A DNA stretch of 64,000 bases from Sulfurovum sp. (GTDB taxonomy: Bacteria; Campylobacterota; Campylobacteria; Campylobacterales; Sulfurovaceae), in assembly GCA_027049035.1 (NCBI GenBank), contig JALTVI010000024.1:21982-85981 (forward strand), in the 5' to 3' direction. The position numbers and the translations under genes were made by a program. Under the pieces are notes generated by a model that was given only the letters and a program-made list of their open reading frames with translations, ran no database searches and had not been told where the DNA came from. Below are positions 9,201-17,239 of this stretch, in pieces (position 1 is the first letter of the stretch; every line of letters begins with the position of its first letter).

Positions 9201-9229
9201 ACCAATAACCAATATACCAATGACCAATA
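9201..9229. repeat. Heptad tract ACCAATA
   Basis: ACCAATA, ACCAATA, a single T, ACCAATG, ACCAATA; it ends 6 bp from the stop of the leftward arsC gene. The same order including the extra T recurs at 34029-34050. Confidence 0.75.
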
Positions 9230-9235
9230 ACTATC

Positions 9236-9589
9236 CTACGACTCCAGCAGTTCTAACACCTTCTCTATCGGTCTGCCAATCGCCGCTTTGCCGTCTTTGA
9301 TGACAATCGGGCGCTCGATAAGCTTTGGATGCTCCACCATCGCTTCGATGAGCTTCTCCTCATCTTCGACATCCTTGAGCCCAAGCTCTTTGTAGATCGC
9401 CTCTTTGGTCCGCATCAGTTCACGTGCGGAGATCCCGAGCATTTTGAGTACCTCTTTGATCTCCTCTTTGGTTGGCGGTGTATCGAGGTACTTTACAACT
9501 TCGGCCTTTATGCCTTTCTCTTCCAACAGATTTACTGTATTTCGTGATTTACTGCACCTCGGGTTGTGCCAGACTGTAATTTTTTGCAT
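9236..9589 (-). CDS. arsC: ArsC-family arsenate reductase
   Basis: Glutaredoxin-dependent arsenate reductase family protein of 117 residues, reducing arsenate to arsenite. The catalytic cysteine is in WHNPRCSKSRNTVNLLEE (~residue 12), and the family Arg is in the C-terminal ERPIVIKDGKAAIGRP. The length is normal for ArsC (E. coli plasmid form ~141, YfgD ~119). There is no arsB or arsR nearby, so it may be the YfgD-like subgroup whose substrate is uncertain. It faces the cytochrome gene tail to tail across a repeat cassette. Confidence 0.85.
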   Translation of the reverse strand: MQKITVWHNPRCSKSRNTVNLLEEKGIKAEVVKYLDTPPTKEEIKEVLKMLGISARELMRTKEAIYKELGLKDVEDEEKLIEAMVEHPKLIERPIVIKDGKAAIGRPIEKVLELLES

Positions 9590-9642
9590 GGATGCTCCTT
9601 CTTTTTTTTCGAAGTTTACACCATTCCCCTTGTAGCACTGCT

Positions 9643-11949
9643 TTATTTTTTTTCGATCAGCGCTTCAAAACTCTCAAGGTCGATTGGTGTCGATGCAAGA
9701 TACCCCTGGTAGGTATTGCATTTTACATCTTGAAGGTAGGAAAGTGTTTCACCCTTCTCGACCCCCTCGGCAAGCACTTCAAGATTAAACTTCTGCCCAA
9801 TGGCAACGACAACCTCGACGATCATTTCATCATCATCATTCATCTCGCGTACAAAGGACTGATCTATTTTGATGACATCAACAGGAAGTTCCTTCAGATG
9901 TGAAAGAGATGAGTAGCCTGTACCGAAATCATCGATGGAGAATGTGAAGCCAAAGTTTTTAAGCTCCTTGATTTTGGCGATCGCATCATCGATATTTCGC
10001 ATGATACCGCTTTCGGTAATTTCAAGCTCGAACCATGCCGGGTCAACCTTGTGCTTTTTCACAAGAAGCATCAGTTTCTCGACAAAATGCGGTTCCAGGA
10101 AATGTACGGTACTGACATTGATTGCGATATGCCGTAAAGGAAAACTCCCCATCCTTGATATCATGGCATTGACATCTTTGAAGATACGGTCAAACACCCA
10201 CTCCTCAAGCTTGACAATGATACCGCTCTCTTCAGCAAGAGAGATGAAATCGTTTGGCATTACCATCCCCTTCTCCGGATGGTTCCACCGTATTAACGCT
10301 TCGGCACCGATAATTGTATTGCTTTTGACATCCAGCTGCGGCTGGTAGTACATCTCAAACTCATCCTCCTCAATCGCCCGGTGAATATCATTCTCCAGCA
10401 AAAGTTGTTCCCGGACCAGGACACTCATTCTGTCTTCATAGAACTGCATACTGCCCTTGGTTCTGTTTTTCGCCTCATACATGGCCGTTTCGGCACGTTT
10501 GAGCAGGTCAAATGCAGTATCTGCTGTATCACTGAAGAGCATTACACCGATTGAAAAGCCCAGTCGGTAAGGCTTTCCGGCTACCATCAGCGGCTTCTCA
10601 AACAGCGTATGAATCCGGTCGACATATTCTGCAGCCCGTTGGTATGCCTCCTCTTTCTCCTCCCCCACCACGGGAATCAGCACAACAAACTTGTCACCCC
10701 CGACACGGGCGAGGGTCTCTGCACCGCCAATCCCCTCTTCGAGACGATAGGCACACTGCTTGATCACATTGTCACCGATATCGTGTCCAAACGTATTGTT
10801 GATCTTTTTAAAGTTGTCGATATCCAGAAAGAGCAGCGCTCCGTAGTTTTTTGCCATCTTCTTGGCTCGGATCAGCTTTTTCAGCTTGTCCATCAGAAGT
10901 GTTCGGTTCGGAATATCCGTCAGAATATCATAATAGGCATTGCGCAGCATCTTCTCCTGTGCTGTCACCTCCCCTGTAATATCATTGACAATAGCGATGC
11001 CTCCGGCAACCTCCCCCTGGCCATTCAACATAGGGACGGTAGAGAGATCCACATAAAGTTCGTTCTCATCTCCCTTGTCATTGAGCTGGTAGGGTCCTCT
11101 GTAATTGCCTATTGTTCCCTTGAAAGTCTTTTTGTGGGCCTGAATGGCTTTATTCTCTTCAATACTATTCTCAAGTGCAACCCCCAACAGTTGTGTTTTA
11201 TTTTCAATTCCGTTCATCCGAAGAAAGGCTTCATTGACATCCTGTAGTACCATGGATTTGTCATAGTAGTAAATGCCGACAGGGGCGCGTTCGAAAAGAG
11301 AGAAGAAACGCTCTTTCAGTTTCTCATGTGATGCCTTCAGATGTACAAAATACTGTCGGTTTTGCAGCGAATCATCAATCACCTTTCCATAGTAATTGGC
11401 AATAAGCAGCATGATCAGCACCAGTGCCATAACAGCATATCCGATCATTTGGTAGAAACCTTCCTGCTCATGGCTGAAAAGTTGATAGAGAATAGGACCG
11501 TACATCACCGTAACATATGCCAGAAGCAGATCACGCTTGGTAGCCAGCACCCCCATGGACGCAAATCCGATAGCAAAGAGAAAAAGGAAGAGAATCATCT
11601 GATAGAGCAGATCGTTTTCAGGAAAAAGCAGAAAGGCACTGCTTCCCCATATCACTCCGCTGATGAGTACATTGGTATAGTAGCGGTGCAGCCAAAGTGT
11701 CACCTCCCGGAGTTTCTCCGCCTCACTGTTCTTTTTAAAAACCTGATAATGGTAGAAACGGTAGAGGAACATGACGATATTGAGCAAAAGCCAGATGCCG
11801 ACCGTCTCGGCATCTACCACACTAATCTCAATAGCGCTGAGAAGAAATGCGCCCAGAATCTGCCCGGTAAGCATCATCGGCAAAGAGAGATAGAGAAAGC
11901 TCAGCCTGTCATATTCCAGCCGATTGTCAAAATGTACTGCTTCATCCAT
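9643..11949 (-). CDS. Membrane PAS-GGDEF-EAL cyclic-di-GMP protein
   Basis: A 768-residue sensor. Residues ~15-190 hold about six or seven membrane helices, followed by a PAS domain (~213-328), a GGDEF domain (~335-505) and an EAL domain (~515-765). The GGDEF signature reads GGDKF (417-421), replacing the catalytic Glu, so cyclase activity is probably lost and the domain may only bind GTP. The EAL domain looks active: EALIRW (550-555), EITES, IDDFGTGYSSL, KIDQSFV and AEGVE. The likely net role is a c-di-GMP phosphodiesterase tuned by a membrane and PAS signal. The gene is monocistronic. Confidence 0.9.
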   Translation of the reverse strand: MDEAVHFDNRLEYDRLSFLYLSLPMMLTGQILGAFLLSAIEISVVDAETVGIWLLLNIVMFLYRFYHYQVFKKNSEAEKLREVTLWLHRYYTNVLISGVIWGSSAFLLFPENDLLYQMILFLFLFAIGFASMGVLATKRDLLLAYVTVMYGPILYQLFSHEQEGFYQMIGYAVMALVLIMLLIANYYGKVIDDSLQNRQYFVHLKASHEKLKERFFSLFERAPVGIYYYDKSMVLQDVNEAFLRMNGIENKTQLLGVALENSIEENKAIQAHKKTFKGTIGNYRGPYQLNDKGDENELYVDLSTVPMLNGQGEVAGGIAIVNDITGEVTAQEKMLRNAYYDILTDIPNRTLLMDKLKKLIRAKKMAKNYGALLFLDIDNFKKINNTFGHDIGDNVIKQCAYRLEEGIGGAETLARVGGDKFVVLIPVVGEEKEEAYQRAAEYVDRIHTLFEKPLMVAGKPYRLGFSIGVMLFSDTADTAFDLLKRAETAMYEAKNRTKGSMQFYEDRMSVLVREQLLLENDIHRAIEEDEFEMYYQPQLDVKSNTIIGAEALIRWNHPEKGMVMPNDFISLAEESGIIVKLEEWVFDRIFKDVNAMISRMGSFPLRHIAINVSTVHFLEPHFVEKLMLLVKKHKVDPAWFELEITESGIMRNIDDAIAKIKELKNFGFTFSIDDFGTGYSSLSHLKELPVDVIKIDQSFVREMNDDDEMIVEVVVAIGQKFNLEVLAEGVEKGETLSYLQDVKCNTYQGYLASTPIDLESFEALIEKK

Positions 11950-12060
11950 AAAGGAGTATCCTTCTGTCTTAACTATGGATTGTTTGGCAAAGCAGTTTTA
12001 TTCTGCATGGACATACGTATAGCCCGCTTTGCATATCAATCTAGCAGTCTCCCGATAACG

Positions 12061-12066
12061 ATTATA
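12061..12066 (-). promoter_or_regulatory. -10 candidate for the PAS-GGDEF-EAL gene
   Basis: On the minus strand the sequence is GGTATAATCG, a TATAAT box about 112 bp upstream of the start at 11949. Nothing else is visible in the 193-bp gap. Confidence 0.4.
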
Positions 12067-12142
12067 CCATAATTTTTTCTTAAGTAAATAGCTTTTTGCT
12101 AATTCAGTACAAATAGCTGTAACTGCGGCTTGGGCACCTGCT

Positions 12143-12694
12143 TTACTCTTCAGCAGGCTTCTTTTTTTCCCGTCTCTGTATCGTCATAGCACTCAAACGC
12201 TCTTCGGTCTCCAGCTTCATTAGAAGCCTGGCATTGTTGACACGAAGCTTGCTGTTCTCTTCGTTAAGGCTCTCCATCCGATCATTCAGTGCATTGTGAA
12301 CATCCTTAAGCGCTTCATGCTGTTGCTGCAGCTGCTCCAGCTGTGTCTGTGTCTGTCCCTGGAGCTTCTGAAGCGAGGCCAGCTCTTTCTGTGTAGTTTC
12401 CAATGCCTCTGCTGTCTGGGACAGACGCTTTTTTGTATCGTCAAACTGCTGCAGCTCCTGCTCATTCTGTGCATTTTTGATCTGCAGTGCCTTGAGCTCC
12501 TCTTCAAGCACCGCGATACGCTTCTCTTTGGCTTCATTGTCTATCTTGACATCGATGTATCGGTCTTTATAGGTTTTCACACGCATGCTTGCCACAACCA
12601 CCACGAGCACGACAAATAGCAGAATGACAATGCCGATCGCTGCGCTTATCATCAGCACCGGGTCACTCTGCACTCTGGCAATCACTTCACTCAT
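12143..12694 (-). CDS. Membrane-anchored coiled-coil protein
   Basis: A 183-residue protein I cannot name. One N-terminal membrane helix (~15-36, ISAAIGIVILLFVVLVVVVA) is followed by about 130 residues of heptad-rich coiled coil, with Leu/Glu/Gln periodicity from ~50 to 165, and a basic tail RREKKKPAEE. The gene begins one base after lolA stops, so the two are co-transcribed. The architecture resembles RmuC-like or envelope tether proteins, but no RmuC nuclease core is present. A structural role in the inner membrane is inferred only from topology. Confidence 0.65.
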   Translation of the reverse strand: MSEVIARVQSDPVLMISAAIGIVILLFVVLVVVVASMRVKTYKDRYIDVKIDNEAKEKRIAVLEEELKALQIKNAQNEQELQQFDDTKKRLSQTAEALETTQKELASLQKLQGQTQTQLEQLQQQHEALKDVHNALNDRMESLNEENSKLRVNNARLLMKLETEERLSAMTIQRREKKKPAEE

Positions 12695-12695
12695 C

Positions 12696-13220
12696 TTAGC
12701 CCCTTATAAAATCGTATGCTGCAGGATAGTCGCACTTCATCCGTGAAGCGGGCAGTCTTCCCTTGCCGTAACGCATCTTTGTAAACAGGATCTGTACCTT
12801 GTTGTCCAGATCGTCGTAGTAGGCGACACTCTGAAGCCTGTTTTTGCTATCGACCTGGATGGTGTAGCGCTTCCCTTCATACTCTGTCACATAGATCTTT
12901 TCTTTGTAAGGCTTGCCTTTTTTGAGAATCTCGGCAAGGTCAAACCCTTTTCCCATGCGATAGGCCGATACCTGCTCGAGATCATGATCGACAACCAGCA
13001 CCTCCTTGCCGTCCGTACAGACCTCCTTTTTCGTCGGAGAACGGTAGGACCACTTCAGCAGATTCTCCTTACTGAAAGCGACACTCCCTTTATAGGTGAT
13101 TGTCTTGTTCTTCGGATTGGTCACAGTTTGTACAAAGTCGCCGCTGAAGTGTTCCGGAAGCGCGATGCCTGATGCGAAAAGTGCTCCGCTTAGAAGCAGT
13201 AACATCCATAATTTTTTCAT
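12696..13220 (-). CDS. lolA: Outer-membrane lipoprotein carrier LolA
   Basis: Periplasmic chaperone carrying lipoproteins from LolCDE to the outer membrane. It has 174 residues with signal peptide MKKLWMLLLLSGALFASG. Family features include the early FSGDFVQTV motif, the strand KGSVAFSKENLLKWSYRSP (Arg/Trp in the lipid-binding barrel) and KEVCTDGKEVLVVDHDLEQV. A LolC/E-type permease gene lies only 3 kb away behind secA, consistent with an envelope-biogenesis neighbourhood. It is transcribed divergently from secA. Confidence 0.87.
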   Translation of the reverse strand: MKKLWMLLLLSGALFASGIALPEHFSGDFVQTVTNPKNKTITYKGSVAFSKENLLKWSYRSPTKKEVCTDGKEVLVVDHDLEQVSAYRMGKGFDLAEILKKGKPYKEKIYVTEYEGKRYTIQVDSKNRLQSVAYYDDLDNKVQILFTKMRYGKGRLPASRMKCDYPAAYDFIRG

Positions 13221-13373
13221 TTTTTACCCTCTTTTACTGATGCAAATATATCCTAAAGCCACTTAGTTTACAGTGCTACTCTACCGCCAAATTGTGGAGC
13301 TGCCGTGGATAACGGACTATTAATCACTTTTTGGATAAAATATCCCACTCTATTTACGCAAGGCAAGACAACC

Positions 13374-16013
13374 ATGATAAAAAGTCTACTCAAGGTTTTT
13401 GGTACCCAAAACGACAGAATCGTCAAAAAATATCTCAAAAGAGTCGAGAATATCAACGCACTTGAGAGCAAGTACGAAGCGATGGATGACGAAGCGCTCA
13501 AGGCAGCTTTCAATGCACTCAAAGAGGCAGTCAACAGCGGTGAAAAGACGCTCGATGACGTGCTATACGACTCCTTTGCCATTACCAGAGAGGCAAGCAA
13601 GCGTGTCCTTGGCATGCGCCACTACGATGTCCAGATGGTCGGGGGTATGGTGCTGCACGACGGCAACATCGCCGAGATGAAGACCGGAGAGGGTAAAACC
13701 CTTGTGGCAACCCTCGCGGTTATCCTCAACGCGATGACCGGCAAGGGTGTACACGTCGTAACCGTCAACGACTACCTTGCCAAGCGTGACTCCGAAGAGA
13801 TGGGCGTACTCTACAAGTTCCTCGGCTACAGTGTCGGGTGTATCACCGCGGACATTCACGATGAGTTCGAGCGAAAAGCGCAGTACGATGCGGATATCAC
13901 CTACGGTACCAACAACGAGTACGGCTTTGACTACCTGCGCGACAATATGAAGGTACGCGCCGAAGAGAAAGTGCAGCGCGAGCACAACTACGCCATCGTC
14001 GACGAGGTCGACTCCATTCTCATCGATGAGGCAAGAACGCCGCTGATTATCTCAGGGCCTACGCAGCGTGACCACAACCACTATGCAAGAGCCAATGAAA
14101 TTGCCAAGAAGATGGAGAGAGGCGAAGAGCTTCCTGCCAAACCGGGTGAAGAGAAGCAGATGACAGGCGACTTTGTCGTAGACGAAAAGAACAGAACCAT
14201 CGTCATGACCGAACAGGGGCTGCAGAAAGCACAGGACCTCTTCGAGGTCGACAACCTCTATTCTCTTGAAAACGCCATTCTGGCACACCACCTCGACCAG
14301 GCGCTCAAGGCACATCATCTCTTTGAAAAAGACGTCGACTATGTCGTACAGGACGGTGAAATTGTCATTGTCGACGAATTTACCGGAAGACTCAGTGAAG
14401 GGCGCCGCTACTCAGAAGGGCTGCACCAGGCACTCGAAGCCAAAGAGGGTGTCGAGATCCAGGAGGAATCACAGACACTTGCGGAGATCACCTACCAGAA
14501 CTACTTCAGACTCTACAACAAACTTGCCGGAATGACCGGTACCGCACAGACAGAAGCGACGGAGTTTTCACAAATTTACGGTCTGGAAGTTGTCTCCATC
14601 CCTACCAACGTTCCTGTTCAGCGTATCGACAAAAACGACCTCATCTACAACACTGAACGCGAAAAGCTGGATGCGGTCGTACGCAAGGTCAAAGAGTACC
14701 ATGAAAAGGGCCAGCCGGTACTCATCGGTACCGCCTCCATTGAAAAATCGGAACTGATCCATGAGCGCCTTAAGAAAGAGAAGATCCCCCACAATGTGCT
14801 CAATGCCAAAAACCACTTCCAGGAAGCGGAGATCATTAAAAATGCCGGTCAGAAAGGTGCCGTAACCGTTGCCACCAATATGGCAGGACGTGGGGTTGAC
14901 ATCAAGATCGATGACGAGGTAAGAAGGCTGGGCGGTCTGGCGATCCTGGGGACAGAGCGTCACGAGTCACGCCGTATCGACAACCAGCTTCGCGGACGTT
15001 CTGGACGTCAGGGTGACCCGGGCGAGAGCCAGTTCTTCCTCAGTCTTGATGACAACCTGCTGCGCATCTTCGGCGGAGAGAAGATCAGAAACATTATGAA
15101 CCGTCTGGGTGTCGAAGAGGGAGAGTACATCGACTCCAAACTGGTTACGCGTTCTGTCGAAAAAGCACAGAAAAAAGTCGAGAACCAGCACTACGAAGCG
15201 CGTAAACACATTCTCGAATATGACGATGTCGCCAACCATCAGCGTAAGGCAATCTACGCATTTAGAAACCAGCTGCTCGACCCTGAGTTCGATATCGATG
15301 CCAAGATCAAAGAGAACCGTGAAGAGTATGTACAGCATCTGCTCGAAGAGGCCGATATCATCGCCGGGATGCCAAGAGAGGACTATGACCTCGAACGCCT
15401 TGCAGCGCTTATCCGTGAAGAGCTTCTGGTCAATGTTGAGCCCGATGCTTTCAAAGAGAAAGAGGCTGACGAGATCAAAGAGATGATCGTAACGATGATG
15501 GAGAATCTCTACGAAGAGAAGATGAGCCAGCTCGATCCCGAGCAGCGCAAGGAGATCGAGCGTATCATCTACCTGCAGGTGCTCGATCCACAGTGGCGTG
15601 ACCACCTCTATGAGATGGATGTCCTCAAGACCGGTATCGGGCTTAGAGGCTACAACCAGAAAGACCCGCTTACCGAGTACAAGCAGGAGAGTTACAAGCT
15701 CTTTACCGAACTGGTACAGCGTATCAAACACGAAGCGGTCAAAACGCTCCACCTCGTACAGTTTGACTTCACCTCCCCTGAAGAGGAAGAGGAAGCAATC
15801 GAGCAGATCCGTGAAGAGTTGGAGAGTGAAGTGGCCGACGCGACACTCAACCAGTCTTTCGAAGAGGGTGTCATTGCTGAAGATAGCAGCAAACTCGAGC
15901 CCATTACGGGAACGAAGAAGCCAAAGCGTAACGATCCATGCCCATGCGGTTCGGGCAAAAAATACAAAAACTGCTGCGGTCAGAGCGGTCCCAAAAAAGG
16001 CCTTCTGGCCTGA
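13374..16013 (+). CDS. secA: Preprotein translocase ATPase SecA
   Basis: Motor ATPase of the Sec pathway. The start [10 protein letters not shown] at 13374 matches the family; an ATG 69 bp upstream would add a non-homologous leader. It has 879 residues. Motifs are [11 protein letters not shown] (Walker A), the preprotein cross-linking region, [17 protein letters not shown] (Walker B/DEAD), [11 protein letters not shown] and the [13 protein letters not shown] arginine-finger region. The C-terminus carries the zinc-binding SEC-C motif [13 protein letters not shown], which contacts SecB and ribosomes. The stop TGA overlaps the lolC start. Confidence 0.97.
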   Translation: MIKSLLKVFGTQNDRIVKKYLKRVENINALESKYEAMDDEALKAAFNALKEAVNSGEKTLDDVLYDSFAITREASKRVLGMRHYDVQMVGGMVLHDGNIAEMKTGEGKTLVATLAVILNAMTGKGVHVVTVNDYLAKRDSEEMGVLYKFLGYSVGCITADIHDEFERKAQYDADITYGTNNEYGFDYLRDNMKVRAEEKVQREHNYAIVDEVDSILIDEARTPLIISGPTQRDHNHYARANEIAKKMERGEELPAKPGEEKQMTGDFVVDEKNRTIVMTEQGLQKAQDLFEVDNLYSLENAILAHHLDQALKAHHLFEKDVDYVVQDGEIVIVDEFTGRLSEGRRYSEGLHQALEAKEGVEIQEESQTLAEITYQNYFRLYNKLAGMTGTAQTEATEFSQIYGLEVVSIPTNVPVQRIDKNDLIYNTEREKLDAVVRKVKEYHEKGQPVLIGTASIEKSELIHERLKKEKIPHNVLNAKNHFQEAEIIKNAGQKGAVTVATNMAGRGVDIKIDDEVRRLGGLAILGTERHESRRIDNQLRGRSGRQGDPGESQFFLSLDDNLLRIFGGEKIRNIMNRLGVEEGEYIDSKLVTRSVEKAQKKVENQHYEARKHILEYDDVANHQRKAIYAFRNQLLDPEFDIDAKIKENREEYVQHLLEEADIIAGMPREDYDLERLAALIREELLVNVEPDAFKEKEADEIKEMIVTMMENLYEEKMSQLDPEQRKEIERIIYLQVLDPQWRDHLYEMDVLKTGIGLRGYNQKDPLTEYKQESYKLFTELVQRIKHEAVKTLHLVQFDFTSPEEEEEAIEQIREELESEVADATLNQSFEEGVIAEDSSKLEPITGTKKPKRNDPCPCGSGKKYKNCCGQSGPKKGLLA

Positions 16014-17239
16014 TGCGACCCTCGCTTAACGCCCCCAACAAAACCTTTGTGCGGCGGATCATCCGCCACTACCTCAAATATGACAAAGAGAACCCTTTTA
16101 TCTTTATCTCCGCAATGCTGGCGTTTCTCGGCATTGCAGCAGGTGTAATGGTCCTGATGATCGCGATGGGAATCATGAACGGCACACAGAAAGAGTTCAA
16201 AAAGAAGCTCTTTGTGATGAACTACCCGCTTACCGTACTGCCTGTACGGGAAGATGCCGTCGACGACAGACTCATCGAAAGACTCTCAAACGCATTTCCA
16301 CATCTGAAGTTCAGCCCCTACTACACCACACAGGTGATCACAAAAAATGAAGGTGCCGTGCAGGGCTCCCTGCTCTATGGTGTCGATTTTTCCAAAGAGA
16401 GTGCCATCAACCCCATCTTCAAAGAGGCCAGCACAAAAGGAAGTGCTACAACGCCCTTTCGCGTGATCATAGGCGATTCTCTCTCCTATGAAATGGATGC
16501 ACCCATCGGCAACAAAGTTACCCTCTACTTCTCGGAGCAGCAGGCGATCGGCTTTGCAACCATGCCGCTTCAGAAACGCTTTGTCGTTGACGGCATTTTC
16601 GATTCCGGTCTCAAAGCCTACGACAAAGCGATTATGTACACCACCCTCGAAGCATTCGAGAGACTTCTTAAACGCAAGCCCGGTGTCTATGACGGTCTGC
16701 ATATCTACACACCAAAACCGCTTGAGGAGATCAAAGAGATCCGGAAAGTACTGCCTGACACTGTAGTGATCGAAGGGTGGTGGCAGCAAAACGGCAACTT
16801 CTTCTCCGCAATGGAAATGGAGAAAAAAGCACTCTTTCTGGTACTGCTGCTGATCATCCTCGTTGCCTCCCTGAACATCATCTCTTCACTGCTGATGACG
16901 GTAATGAGCCGCCGGAGCGAAATTGCTCTGATGCGTACGCTTGGCGCGACACAAAAAGAGATCAGAATGATCTTCTTCAAGCTGGGACTGGCTATCGGCA
17001 CTGCCGGTATTGCAGCCGGCACACTGCTGGGACTGTTGGGCATCTGGGTACTGAAAACCTTCGACATCATCTCCATGCCGGCAGATGTCTACGGCACCAG
17101 CAGACTGCCGGTTGACCTTACCTTCAGTGACTTTGGTATGATCATTACCGGGACGGCAGTGATCATCCTGCTCTCTTCGCTCTACCCCGCTAGAAAAGCT
17201 GCCCAGACCGACCCGTTGACGGTACTTCGGAACGAGTAG
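16013..17239 (+). CDS. lolC: LolC/LolE-type lipoprotein-release permease
   Basis: Inner-membrane subunit of the LolCDE ABC exporter that hands lipoproteins to LolA. I start it at 16013, whose ATG overlaps the secA stop (ATGA), giving 408 residues. The topology is one N-terminal helix (~25-50, FIFISAMLAFLGIAAGVMVL), a large periplasmic domain, and three C-terminal helices including the FtsX-type segment LLLIILVASLNIISSLLMTV. The motif MSRRSEIALMRTLGATQKEIR is the coupling region. It ends PARKAAQTDPLTVLRNE, typical of the family. Its last 50 bp overlap the 3' end of the convergent AsmA-like gene. Confidence 0.9.
   Translation: MRPSLNAPNKTFVRRIIRHYLKYDKENPFIFISAMLAFLGIAAGVMVLMIAMGIMNGTQKEFKKKLFVMNYPLTVLPVREDAVDDRLIERLSNAFPHLKFSPYYTTQVITKNEGAVQGSLLYGVDFSKESAINPIFKEASTKGSATTPFRVIIGDSLSYEMDAPIGNKVTLYFSEQQAIGFATMPLQKRFVVDGIFDSGLKAYDKAIMYTTLEAFERLLKRKPGVYDGLHIYTPKPLEEIKEIRKVLPDTVVIEGWWQQNGNFFSAMEMEKKALFLVLLLIILVASLNIISSLLMTVMSRRSEIALMRTLGATQKEIRMIFFKLGLAIGTAGIAAGTLLGLLGIWVLKTFDIISMPADVYGTSRLPVDLTFSDFGMIITGTAVIILLSSLYPARKAAQTDPLTVLRNE

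Noticed and set aside
13305..13373. N-terminal extension of SecA from an upstream ATG
   Set aside because: The extra residues include promoter-like sequence and have no SecA homology; the ATG at 13374 fits the family.
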